Program-made: the position numbers and the translations under genes
Notes under the pieces: model-generated
Databases searched by the model: none
What the model was told of the DNA's origin: nothing
What the model saw: the letters and a program-made list of their open reading frames with translations, nothing else
In this document: piece by piece, positions 45,335 through 52,615 of the stretch
How positions within the stretch are numbered: the stretch's first letter is position 1
Layout: every line of letters starts with the position of its first letter
Source of the DNA: an uncultured Clostridia bacterium
Lineage (GTDB): Bacteria; Bacillota; Clostridia; Christensenellales; Borkfalkiaceae
Direction: 5' to 3'
Length of the DNA: 64,000 bases
Assembly (NCBI GenBank): GCA_947627575.1
Contig: CANQWN010000005.1
Location: forward strand, 62,001-126,000

Positions 45335-46813
45335 ATGTCAGTCATAAAAATTGAAAATCTTACTTTTGCCTACCCATCGAGCTTCGATAATATATTTGAA
45401 GATGTCAGTTTTCAGATAGATACGAATTGGAAACTCGGTTTTATTGGCAGAAATGGCAGAGGAAAAACAACTTTTTTGAATATCTTGCAAGGTAAATATG
45501 AATATCAAGGAAAAATAACATCTTCCGTTCAATTTGATTATTTTCCATACAGTGTACCAGATAGAAGCAAATTAACAAATTCTATTTTACAGGGAATTTG
45601 TCCTATAGCCGAAGAATGGCAAATTATGCGTGAATTATCCTATTTGGAAGTGGATGAAAATTGTTTATACAGACCATTTGATACTTTATCAAATGGAGAA
45701 CAGACAAAGGTTTTACTTGCAGCACTGTTCTTGAATGAAGGGCATTTCTTGCTTATAGACGAGCCTACCAATCATTTGGATATGCGAGCAAGAGAATTAG
45801 TTTCAGCATATTTGCGTAAGAAAAAAAGTTTTATATTAGTATCCCACGACAGATGTTTTTTGGATGGTTGTATCGACCATGTGCTTTCCATCAATCGTTC
45901 CAATATTGAAGTTCAAAGCGGAAACTATTCTTCTTATATGGAAAATTTTGAACGTCAGCAAGATTTTGAACGCAGACAAAACAGTCGATTACAAAGCGAT
46001 ATTCAACGGCTGCAAGAAACGACAAAACGCACCGCAAATTGGGCAAATAAGGTAGAAAAAACAAAAAATGGCATTTTAGATTCCGGATTAAAACCAGATA
46101 AGGGATATATAGGACATAAGTCAGCCAAGATGATGAAAAGAGCGAAGGTTGTAGAAGCAAGGCAGCAAAAAGAAATTGAGCAAAAATCAACATTGCTCAA
46201 AAATGTTGAAATTGAAAGCGGTCTCAAAATCTCACCATTGACATACCGTTCTGAACGGTTAATTTCTCTCTCTGACGTTGTACCGTTTTATGGCAATAAC
46301 AAGGTATGTAAGCCTGTAACATTTGATATTATGCGCGGAGATAGAATTGCCCTTGAAGGTAAAAACGGTTGCGGTAAAAGCAGTATATTAAAATTGTTGT
46401 ACGGACATTCAATAGATTATTTGGGGATAATAGAAAGAGGTTCAAATCTTACTATTTCTTACGTTCCGCAAGACACATCACACTTACGGGGTACACTTTC
46501 CGATTTTGCGTTTTCGGAGCATATAGATGAAAGTTTGTTTAAGGCCATTCTTCATAAAATGGGGTTTCAAAGACAACAATTTGAAAAAGATATAACAAAC
46601 TTTTCGGAAGGACAGAAAAAAAAGGCTTTGATCGCTAAAAGTCTTTGCCAACAAGCACACCTATATATTTGGGATGAACCTTTGAACTTTATAGATATTT
46701 ATTCGCGTATTCAAATTGAAAATTTGCTCATGCAGTTTCGGCCCACAATGATTTTTGTCGAACATGATAAAACATTTCAGAATAAAATTGCAACACGTAT
46801 AATCAAATTTTAG
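45335..46813 (+). CDS. lsa: Lsa-type ABC-F ribosomal protection protein (LSA-P resistance)
   Basis: A 492-residue cytoplasmic protein with two ABC ATPase domains and no membrane segments, the ABC-F layout. Domain 1 has Walker A GRNGRGKT (38-45), signature LSNGEQ and LIDEPTNHLD. A charged linker (about 200-285) is the antibiotic-resistance arm that reaches the ribosome P-site. Domain 2 has Walker A GKNGCGKS, signature FSEGQKKK and WDEPLNFID. The N-terminus NLTFAYPSSFDNIFEDVSFQ and the C-terminal half strongly resemble Lsa proteins as I remember them, which protect against lincosamides, streptogramin A and pleuromutilins. AAGGAGG precedes the ATG, and an attenuator precedes that. The subtype cannot be fixed by eye. 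Confidence 0.88.
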   Translation: MSVIKIENLTFAYPSSFDNIFEDVSFQIDTNWKLGFIGRNGRGKTTFLNILQGKYEYQGKITSSVQFDYFPYSVPDRSKLTNSILQGICPIAEEWQIMRELSYLEVDENCLYRPFDTLSNGEQTKVLLAALFLNEGHFLLIDEPTNHLDMRARELVSAYLRKKKSFILVSHDRCFLDGCIDHVLSINRSNIEVQSGNYSSYMENFERQQDFERRQNSRLQSDIQRLQETTKRTANWANKVEKTKNGILDSGLKPDKGYIGHKSAKMMKRAKVVEARQQKEIEQKSTLLKNVEIESGLKISPLTYRSERLISLSDVVPFYGNNKVCKPVTFDIMRGDRIALEGKNGCGKSSILKLLYGHSIDYLGIIERGSNLTISYVPQDTSHLRGTLSDFAFSEHIDESLFKAILHKMGFQRQQFEKDITNFSEGQKKKALIAKSLCQQAHLYIWDEPLNFIDIYSRIQIENLLMQFRPTMIFVEHDKTFQNKIATRIIKF

Positions 46814-46873
46814 CATCGAAATACGAACAAATGTTTGTATTTTATTGACAAACGGAAATAGATATGATATAAT

Positions 46874-46912
46874 AAAAGAGTACAGGTGTAGATGTCGCCT
46901 GTACTCTTTTGC
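46874..46912 (+). terminator. Terminator of the Lsa-type gene
   Basis: A 13-bp stem AAAAGAGTACAGG (46874-46886) with CCTGTACTCTTTT (46898-46910). Confidence 0.85.
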
Positions 46913-47638
46913 CATACTTTGAAATGTGTATGGCGTAGTTCTCCTCTTACAGAGGGGGAGCAGAATTTTCTGCGCAGTAGAGCGGGATTTGCCCGCGAGG
47001 TTTTCAGCGCGTATTGCGCTGCACCCGAGCCGTCTGAAAGACGAGCCGTTATGGGCTTTGTAAGCGTACAAATTTTTGAACGTGTAAAGCCCTTGTATGG
47101 TTGTTGTTTTTCGTCAGGCAATGAGGGGCTTTTTTGTGATACAATTTTTCCGAAAAAGCCGACGTTCTCTTTGCTTGAAAAAGATGTGCGATGAAAGGCT
47201 TTTTTAAGTGTACTCTTTTTATGGAGTTGAGCCTGTTTTATCTCGCATTTTTGGACGCGCGATTATGGGTTTTATTTGCGTACAATTTTAGATGTCGGGG
47301 CGCGAAAGCGTATTCAACAGTCGGCATCACAATAGAATGGCTAACCACCATAGAGCAATACGAAGTTGCTAAATACGGTTAAGGTCGGTGATATGCGAAA
47401 AGCTGTCAGCGACTTTTTTGCACACTTTTTTAGTTATCGTAGCCCTCTCCTTTCGGCGTGGGTAAAGATAAAAACAAATCAGATAAGGAGGAAGATATGA
47501 ACAAACAAAGAACGATCAGACCGCCATAAAACGGCAAGCAAACAACAAAAAACGGAAAGCAAAACAGACGAAGACAGCCTGTTCCGTAGTGTGTTACACA
47601 AGCGGAGCAGACTGCCGCTTTTCGTAATGGCGAGGTAC
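46913..47638. other. Gene-poor segment of the element
   Basis: About 725 bases with no convincing gene. It holds several small hairpins (for example GCCATAC/GTATGGC near 46912-46935) and two related phrases TTATGGGyTTT...GCGTACAA near 47049 and 47265. A strong GGAGGA site leads only into a ten-codon frame (47497-47529, beginning MNKQRTIRPP), which may be a broken gene start. It may be decayed element DNA. Confidence 0.4.
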
Positions 47639-47699
47639 GCAAGTGGCAAGCCACTTGCCGAGCGTTCCGCTCGCCTCGTTAGGGGAAATACTTTCCCCT
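47639..47699. other. Candidate oriT: three consecutive hairpins upstream of mobC
   Basis: GCAAGTGGC-AA-GCCACTTGC (47639-47658) is followed by GAGCG-TTC-CGCTC and AGGGGAAA...TTTCCCCT (47681-47699). Inverted repeats directly upstream of mobC and relaxase genes are the usual form of oriT. The nick site is not recognised. Confidence 0.5.
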
Positions 47700-47710
47700 A
47701 ATACCCTTTT

Positions 47711-48070
47711 ATGGAAGTACAAAAAACTTTGGAGGAAAAAATTATCGAGAAGAAAACAGTAAAACGAAACAGACCAATAACCTATTCTTTCCGCGTATCG
47801 GAACGGGAACGGCGCATCATTGATGAGAAGGTAAAGACAAGCGGATTGAGCCGAACAGACTTTCTGATCCGCGCATTGACGGACAAGCCCGTTGTTGTAT
47901 TCGAACGCAGCGGAGAGATATTGCAGGAACTTAAACGGCAAGGCAATAACTTAAATCAAGCGGTTCGGCGTTGTCACTTCCACCCGAATGAGAAAGAACA
48001 AGTATTGTCTGCCGCGGCAGAGTGCAAGAGAGCGTATCGCGCTTTGCTCTCCATTATCGGAGGGAACTGA
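47711..48070 (+). CDS. mobC: MobC-like relaxosome accessory protein
   Basis: A 119-residue basic protein. The first 45 residues are a ribbon-helix-helix-like region (ITYSFRVSERERRIIDEKV). The bacterial mobilisation signature LKRQGNNLNQAVRR lies at about 77-90. MobC proteins bind near oriT and help the relaxase open the DNA. The start lacks a visible ribosome site. The relaxase start follows the stop within two bases, so the genes are an operon. Confidence 0.88.
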   Translation: MEVQKTLEEKIIEKKTVKRNRPITYSFRVSERERRIIDEKVKTSGLSRTDFLIRALTDKPVVVFERSGEILQELKRQGNNLNQAVRRCHFHPNEKEQVLSAAAECKRAYRALLSIIGGN

Positions 48071-48071
48071 A

Positions 48072-49121
48072 ATGCCGCTTTTGAAAGGTACGGCGGGCAA
48101 AGCCATGCCTGATATGGCTATCGGCTATATTACCCGCAAGGATAAGGCAAAGTATATCGACGTGCAAAACCTTTTCATAGACGAGGATTATTCAGCGCAG
48201 TTCAAAGAAACGGCGGCGAGGTTCGGAAAATATACAGACTACGACGAGAGAAAGTATTATCATTTCAAACTTTCTCCCGACAGGAAAGATAGAGCTGATC
48301 CTCGCATGGTACATGAGTATGCGAGAGCTTGCGCGGAAAAGATGTTCAAGGGTTGCGAGTGCGTCATAGCCACGCATACGGATACGCAGACCGTTCACAG
48401 TCATATCGTGGTCAATGCCGTCCACCCTATTACGGGAAAGAAACTGCATTTTAACGACAGTGATTATACGAGGCTGAAAGATATGGCGAATGAGATCGGA
48501 GAAGAGTTCGGATTTTCCTCTTTGGATTTTCGGAAGAAAGCCGAGAACAACCGAACACAGGACGAGCAGCATATCATTCTCAAAGGCGGTACATCGTGGA
48601 AGGAAGATTTAAGAGAGGTCATTGAGGAAGGAAAACTTTTGGCAAGCGACGAGAGCGAATTTTTCGCTCATCTCGCAAAGTACGGGGTAAGCGTTACGAG
48701 AAGCAAGACGGAATACTCCTACCTGCACCCCGAAAAGAAAAAAGCTATCCGAGGGCTGAAACTCGGACAAAATTATACGAAAAGTGAGGTATTAAATGTC
48801 ATTGAAAAATATGGAAACAGGACAAACTGCAACACCGCTTGCGATGTTGCAGGAAATGAACGAACAGGACAGGCAGCATATCAAAACCGATTTACTCAAA
48901 GAAGCGTTGGCGATATCGAACGAGAAATGCAACAAATTGATCGAGACGCAGAACAAGCTCATCGAGGAAATGCGGGCGGATATGGCGGCGACGGAATACG
49001 ATCTGACAACAACCGTGGACAAAGCGGTACGGGAAATCAAAACGGAAACCGCGAAAACAGAGAAACTCAACGAGAGCATCGGAATACAAGTCAAAAAGGC
49101 GGTTTCGACTTCTGTAAATGA
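48072..49121 (+). CDS. MOBP-type relaxase
   Basis: A 349-residue protein. ATG 48072 follows GGAGGG. The relaxase domain shows a Tyr in GYITR (Tyr19, candidate nicking residue), HFKLSPD, and the metal triad around His102, His109 and His111 in HTDTQTVHSHIVVNAV. Residues after about 245 are Gln/Asn/Arg/Gly-rich and low in complexity. The protein is short compared with many MobA relaxases because the tail is brief. Its last 326 bases also encode a separate protein in another frame. It would nick oriT and pilot the strand into a helper conjugation system. Confidence 0.9.
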   Translation: MPLLKGTAGKAMPDMAIGYITRKDKAKYIDVQNLFIDEDYSAQFKETAARFGKYTDYDERKYYHFKLSPDRKDRADPRMVHEYARACAEKMFKGCECVIATHTDTQTVHSHIVVNAVHPITGKKLHFNDSDYTRLKDMANEIGEEFGFSSLDFRKKAENNRTQDEQHIILKGGTSWKEDLREVIEEGKLLASDESEFFAHLAKYGVSVTRSKTEYSYLHPEKKKAIRGLKLGQNYTKSEVLNVIEKYGNRTNCNTACDVAGNERTGQAAYQNRFTQRSVGDIEREMQQIDRDAEQAHRGNAGGYGGDGIRSDNNRGQSGTGNQNGNRENRETQREHRNTSQKGGFDFCK

Positions 49122-49317
49122 TATGAAAGCGGAAATGCTGCTAAATGTGCGGGAAACATTATTCAAAACGCAGGAAGAAATCCGAAAGACCGAAAAAGAA
49201 ATGGAACAGTTACGGGAGAATATCCGTTTCGAGAGCGGGTTTCGCAAATTCCTGCTGTGGCTTACACCTGCATTGCTTGTCGTGCAGACGATCGTACTTG
49301 CAATTTCATTGCTTTGA
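48796..49317 (+). CDS. Coiled-coil membrane protein nested in the relaxase gene (MobB-like)
   Basis: A 173-residue protein starting inside the relaxase gene in another frame, with GTGAGG upstream of its ATG. Residues about 25-145 are charged and helical with heptad spacing; a membrane helix LLWLTPALLVVQTIVLAISLL ends the protein. The 326-base overlap recalls RSF1010, where mobB lies inside mobA and encodes a membrane protein that helps transfer; that likeness is structural, not from a sequence match. Both frames look coding: the relaxase frame has a typical polar tail, and this one an orderly coiled coil. Confidence 0.8.
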   Translation: MSLKNMETGQTATPLAMLQEMNEQDRQHIKTDLLKEALAISNEKCNKLIETQNKLIEEMRADMAATEYDLTTTVDKAVREIKTETAKTEKLNESIGIQVKKAVSTSVNDMKAEMLLNVRETLFKTQEEIRKTEKEMEQLRENIRFESGFRKFLLWLTPALLVVQTIVLAISLL

Positions 49318-49364
49318 CCACAACTGAATAATCGCTGAAAAGGAGAAAATGCTATCGGGAAAAA

Positions 49365-49553
49365 ATGTCGAGAAAGAAAAAGAACACCACAGGCATACCA
49401 GATTATGAAATTGACTCGCTCGCAAGAGCATTGCTGCCCGCCATTCAATCACTCTTTGAAACGGAAGAAGGAAAAAGAGAGTTTGAAGAATGGAAGGCAG
49501 AAAGACAAAAACGACAACTGAATACAAAATTGAATAAGAAAGAGTCCTGTTGA
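49365..49553 (+). CDS. Small element-borne protein of unknown function
   Basis: A 62-residue charged protein: MSRKKKNTTGIPDYEIDSLA, then a helix ALLPAIQSLFETEEGKREFEEW. I recall similar small proteins downstream of relaxase genes in Firmicute conjugative and mobilizable elements. GGAGAAAA upstream is 17 bases from this ATG and closer to another ATG (49348) that opens only a 19-codon frame, so translation initiation is uncertain. Confidence 0.65.
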   Translation: MSRKKKNTTGIPDYEIDSLARALLPAIQSLFETEEGKREFEEWKAERQKRQLNTKLNKKESC

Positions 49554-49682
49554 ATACATAAGGACAGACCGCATAGACGGTATTTGAAAAGATCCGCAAT
49601 AAAGAGGCGGATTCTGAAAAAATAAGATAATATGTGAATTTCAGAAAGGTTGAGCCGAATATCATAAACCTTGAACAACGGC

Positions 49683-49715
49683 AAAAGGGCTTGCGGATAT
49701 CCCGCAAGCCCTTTT
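49683..49715. terminator. Bidirectional terminator at the right end of the element
   Basis: A 14-bp stem AAAAGGGCTTGCGG (49683-49696) with CCGCAAGCCCTTTT (49702-49715). It can end the mob operon and, from the other side, the tRNA operon whose own terminator was displaced. Confidence 0.9.
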
Positions 49716-49793
49716 ACTTTATTGTAAATCCGAAAATAAAAAAGTAAATCCGAACCAATCACCCGTGATGAGTAAAAAGTTCGGATTATACCC

Positions 49794-49806
49794 TTTTGGT
49801 GCACCT
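49794..49806 (+). repeat. Right attachment core, overlapping the tRNA-Lys 3' end
   Basis: TTTTGGTGCACCT, an exact direct repeat of 43093-43105. It covers the CCA end and the last acceptor bases of the minus-strand tRNA-Lys gene. Confidence 0.85.
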
Positions 49807-49872
49807 TCAGGGACTCGAACCCTGGGCCCACTGATTAAGAGTCAGTTGCTCTACCAACTGAGCTAAAGGTGC
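49797..49872 (-). tRNA. tRNA-Lys (CUU)
   Basis: A 76-nt cloverleaf. Acceptor GCACCTT pairs with AAGGTGC, the anticodon loop is CTCTTAA, and CCA is encoded. It is last in the operon and is the insertion target of the mobilizable element, which restores its 3' end. Confidence 0.97.
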
Positions 49873-49898
49873 GACAATTTATAAAAATAAATTGTGTG

Positions 49899-49974
49899 TG
49901 GTGATCCATCCGAGATTCGAACCCGGGACACCGTGATTAAAAGTCACGTGCTCTGCCGACTGAGCTAATGGACC
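49899..49974 (-). tRNA. tRNA-Lys (UUU)
   Basis: A 76-nt cloverleaf with anticodon loop CTTTTAA, acceptor GGTCCAT/ATGGATC with one G-T pair, and encoded CCA. Confidence 0.97.
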
Positions 49975-49981
49975 GAAATTT

Positions 49982-50056
49982 TGGCTGGGGTGGCAGGATT
50001 TGAACCTACGGATGCGGGAATCAAAATCCCGTGCCTTACCGCTTGGCGACACCCCA
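49982..50056 (-). tRNA. tRNA-Gln (UUG)
   Basis: A 75-nt cloverleaf with anticodon loop TTTTGAT between CGGGA and TCCCG, acceptor beginning TGGGGTG, and encoded CCA. Confidence 0.97.
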
Positions 50057-50081
50057 ATAAAGTGCGCCTTTCGGTTTAGTA

Positions 50082-50158
50082 TGGGGCGGGCGACAAGTTT
50101 CGAACTTGCTGCCTCCAGAGCCACAATCTGGCGCTCTACCGATTGAGCTACGCCCGCC
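50082..50158 (-). tRNA. tRNA-His (GUG)
   Basis: A 77-nt gene with anticodon loop TTGTGGC. The extra 5' G typical of tRNA-His pairs opposite C73, and CCA is encoded. Confidence 0.97.
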
Positions 50159-50166
50159 ATACTTTT

Positions 50167-50243
50167 TGGTGCGCCCGGAGAGATTCGAACCCCCGACACA
50201 CGGCTTAGAAGGCCGTTGCTCTATCCTACTGAGCTACGGGCGC
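50167..50243 (-). tRNA. tRNA-Arg (UCU)
   Basis: A 77-nt cloverleaf with anticodon loop CTTCTAA, acceptor GCGCCCG/CGGGCGC, and encoded CCA. Confidence 0.97.
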
Positions 50244-50272
50244 ATAGGCATTGCGCCTGCCGTCAAAGCCAA

Positions 50273-50346
50273 TGGAGCGGGTGATGGGAATCGGACCCAC
50301 GCAACCAGCTTGGAAGGCTAGTGTTCTACCATTGAACTACACCCGC
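50273..50346 (-). tRNA. tRNA-Gly (UCC)
   Basis: A 74-nt cloverleaf with anticodon loop CTTCCAA, acceptor GCGGGTG, and encoded CCA. First gene of the operon. Confidence 0.97.
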
Positions 50347-50406
50347 ATAGTTTGTCTGTTCACAAACGCACGAGCGGTACGTTACGCAACAACTCAATGC
50401 CTATGA

Positions 50407-50435
50407 ATTATAACAAATACAAAATTTGCTGTCAA
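50407..50435 (-). promoter_or_regulatory. Consensus promoter of the tRNA operon
   Basis: On the minus strand TTGACA (50430-50435) and TATAAT (50407-50412) are spaced by exactly 17 bases, as expected for a strong stable-RNA promoter. It drives Gly-Arg-His-Gln-Lys-Lys. Confidence 0.92.
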
Positions 50436-50667
50436 GTTATTTTCCGTTTAATGCGCATTATTTTGCATTTTTTTAAAGTGCGTAAATTTGCGCTTTTGCC
50501 GCTTTGCGCGCGGGCTTTCCGCTTTGCGCGCATAGATACGCCCCGCGGCGAAACGTCGTCGAAAACAGGCGCGTGTTCCGCGGGGATGAAAACTTTTTCC
50601 GCGCACGCTTCGCGGCGGATAGAGGGGGAGGTAAGATTATCCCCTTTTTAAACCGCGCCTGCGCAAC
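50436..50667. other. Gene-free stretch upstream of the tRNA promoter
   Basis: GC-rich with repeated TTTGCGCGC and CCGCTTTGCGCGC phrases near 50500-50530 and a CCCCGCGG/CCGCGGGG pair (near 50541 and 50578). No gene is convincing; a plus-strand frame here has no start signal. Confidence 0.4.
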
Positions 50668-50700
50668 AAAAAATCCACCCTTCCGGCGGGTGGATTTTTA
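50668..50700 (-). terminator. Terminator of the secreted protein gene at 50717
   Basis: A 12-bp stem (50669-50680 with 50688-50699), ending in a T6 tract on the minus strand. Confidence 0.9.
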
Positions 50701-50716
50701 TATTCCGTCTGAACGG

Positions 50717-52039
50717 TTATTCTTTTTCTTCGGGGGGAGTTTGCTTTTCTTCTTCGTCGGGCGTTGTTTTCTTTTTCTTCTTTCCGCCCGTTATCACGTA
50801 TACAAGATAGCCCGCCGCAATAAGCACAAGTATCACTACAAGCATGATAAGTACCACCGTGCGCACGTTGTTGCCGTGGCTTTCGTTTTCGTCGGGAACT
50901 TCCACCGGCTTTTTATTGTCCTCGAACACCTGTTTGGAGAGGAAACCTTCCGCAACGTATGCGGTGTGCGTAACCGAATCTCCGTCGGTATATTCCACCT
51001 CGTAGTATGCGGCGTTAAGCACGTCGCCGAAGTTGAGGATGCTTTTCACTTTAAGATATTGCCCCGCGGAAATATTTTCAACTTCCGTCCTGCGGCATAC
51101 AAAGGGGCAGGTGTAAACCTTACTGCCCGTAAGCGTGCCGCTTTCAAAATCCGTTTCTTCGCCTGCAATATATTCCGGCGTGCAGTTGGAGGTAAGGGTT
51201 ATGTAGCTTTTGCCCTTAACCGAAAACACCGTGGCGTTTCCGTATTCGCATAAAAACAGCCCGCGCATTCCGCTTACCGTCTTGCGCGTGGGGTTTTCGC
51301 CCGCGGTTTTAATCACGCTGTCCGAACTTACGTCGTCAAGGTCTATTTCCGTGACAAACGATTGCGCGGCGACGTTTACAAACTTCAAACGGTAATCCTT
51401 CAGGTTGTCGAAAATAAGCCCCGCGGGGATATTTTCGGCAAGGGTATAATCGTAATATTTAAGCGCTATCGGCGTTTCGGCAGCCTGTTCAAAGCTGTAC
51501 AGACGGTTGTCCTTTACGGCGTAAACCAAATCGCCGTATTTTTTCAGCAGGGAATATTCCCCCTCGAAGTGGTGGGGCGCCTCGTCGCCCTGCGCGTAGG
51601 TATAGCTTAATTTGCCGTCGTTCAGATAATAAATTTTTCCGTCGAAAGTAATCGTGTCGCCGAACGTTTTAAGCGTATAATCCACCGCCTTGCCGTCCAG
51701 AGTGAAAACGTTACCTTCAACGTCGCCGTAAACAAATTCGCCGTCCTCCGCGTCGTAATCCAACGCTACGGCGGGCAAAGCCTTTTCGGACAATTTTTCG
51801 TGTTTGCCGTCGTGTACGGTAACGGTGGAAACGCTTTCCCCTTCCGTAATCACGTCGTGCAAAAAGGCGTATTCGCCGTCTGCGGACACCGCGTAGTCCG
51901 TAACGGAAACAAATTCAAGCTCCGCCTCGAACATTTCGTCGGTAGGGTAGGGCTCCGCCGTATCGGCAAAAGCCGCCGCGCCTCCCGCCGCCGTAAGCGC
52001 CGCCAATATACATAACGCCGTAACCGCAAATTTTTTCAT
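50717..52039 (-). CDS. Exported protein with C-terminal membrane anchor
   Basis: A 440-residue protein. The ATG at 52039 begins a Sec signal peptide (KKFAVTALCILAALTAAGGAAAFA). The mature region is beta-rich with WD/propeller-like strands (FVYGDVEGNVFTLDGK, FDGKIYYLNDGKLSY). A segment around residues 330-385 (YLKVKSILNFGDVLNAAYYEVEY) recalls an SH3-like domain. A membrane helix (about 395-420) and a Lys/Glu-rich tail follow. A promoter with TATAAT six bases before the ATG suggests a leaderless message. Function unknown. Confidence 0.82.
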   Translation of the reverse strand: MKKFAVTALCILAALTAAGGAAAFADTAEPYPTDEMFEAELEFVSVTDYAVSADGEYAFLHDVITEGESVSTVTVHDGKHEKLSEKALPAVALDYDAEDGEFVYGDVEGNVFTLDGKAVDYTLKTFGDTITFDGKIYYLNDGKLSYTYAQGDEAPHHFEGEYSLLKKYGDLVYAVKDNRLYSFEQAAETPIALKYYDYTLAENIPAGLIFDNLKDYRLKFVNVAAQSFVTEIDLDDVSSDSVIKTAGENPTRKTVSGMRGLFLCEYGNATVFSVKGKSYITLTSNCTPEYIAGEETDFESGTLTGSKVYTCPFVCRRTEVENISAGQYLKVKSILNFGDVLNAAYYEVEYTDGDSVTHTAYVAEGFLSKQVFEDNKKPVEVPDENESHGNNVRTVVLIMLVVILVLIAAGYLVYVITGGKKKKKTTPDEEEKQTPPEEKE

Positions 52040-52045
52040 GCGTAA

Positions 52046-52074
52046 ATTATAACACACCTTACGGATATTGTAAA
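52046..52074 (-). promoter_or_regulatory. Promoter at 52039 gene, predicted leaderless
   Basis: On the minus strand TTTACA (52069-52074), a 17-base spacer and TATAAT (52046-52051), then 6 bases to the ATG. No ribosome site is present. Confidence 0.75.
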
Positions 52075-52222
52075 CTGTTTGCGAGTTCGATTTTCCACTC
52101 AACGTCACACCTTTTTTTATTGCAAAATTTTATTTTATTTTTAATTACCATAATTTCTGTCATATTTAACGGTTATAATACCCTTGTAAAACAAACAAAC
52201 GTTTATTTATTTGAGGTCGGAA

Positions 52223-52615
52223 ATGAAAATAAAACGTATTTTAAGGTTTTATTTCCGTGCGGAAGGGCTTAACGCCGTGCTTGACGGGCTTGCGGGGAAG
52301 GTAGCGTGCGATTCGCGGGGCGGGGAAGCCGAAATGTATGCCGAAAAACTTATTGCGCTTATAGACGCGAAGGCGAAGCTGCAGTCGCTGTGGGCGTATC
52401 TCGACGAGGTGGCGGAGGGGATGACGGAGGAAGAGATGCGGCGTTTGAAGAGGTACGCGGAACTGCGGCGCGGCATACGGCGGCTCCCCGACGAAGAGAG
52501 GCGCGCGATAAAGCGCGCCGCCGTTAAATTTGTAAGGCATGCGCGCGTGCTTGAAGATTTTGCTTCCGCGCTGGAGGTTATGGACGTGTATTACGCCCTG
52601 TTGCCGCCCTGTTAG
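52223..52615 (+). CDS. Small helical protein upstream of the phage-like cassette
   Basis: A 130-residue, strongly helical and basic protein (ILRFYFRAEGLNAVLDGLAG, MRRLKRYAELRRGIRRLPDE). GAGG lies before the ATG at 52223. Its last bases overlap the stop of the convergent gene at 52612 (TAG and the opposite TAA share bases). The pattern resembles small phage regulators or sigma-like helical proteins, but I cannot assign it. Its position 700 bases upstream of the terminase gene, in the same direction, hints at a link with the phage-like cassette. Confidence 0.65.
   Translation: MKIKRILRFYFRAEGLNAVLDGLAGKVACDSRGGEAEMYAEKLIALIDAKAKLQSLWAYLDEVAEGMTEEEMRRLKRYAELRRGIRRLPDEERRAIKRAAVKFVRHARVLEDFASALEVMDVYYALLPPC

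Larger units (their letters stand above)
43093..49806. mobile_element. 6.7-kb integrative mobilizable element in tRNA-Lys(CUU)
   Basis: The element is bounded by 13-bp direct repeats TTTTGGTGCACCT. It contains serine recombinase, XRE regulator, Lsa-type ABC-F gene, a hairpin-rich candidate oriT, MobC, MOBP-type relaxase with nested gene, and a small protein. Its base composition is AT-richer than the flanks. No type IV secretion genes are present, so transfer would depend on a helper. Joining the two ends recreates a symmetrical attP: arms AAAAAGTTCGGAT and ATCCGAACTTTTT flank the palindromic core GGTGCACC at 11 and 12 bases. Confidence 0.88.

Noticed and set aside
47191-47382. 63-codon frame in the gene-poor part of the element
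   Set aside because: Hydrophobic and basic jumble with no ribosome site; it overlaps repeated non-coding phrases.
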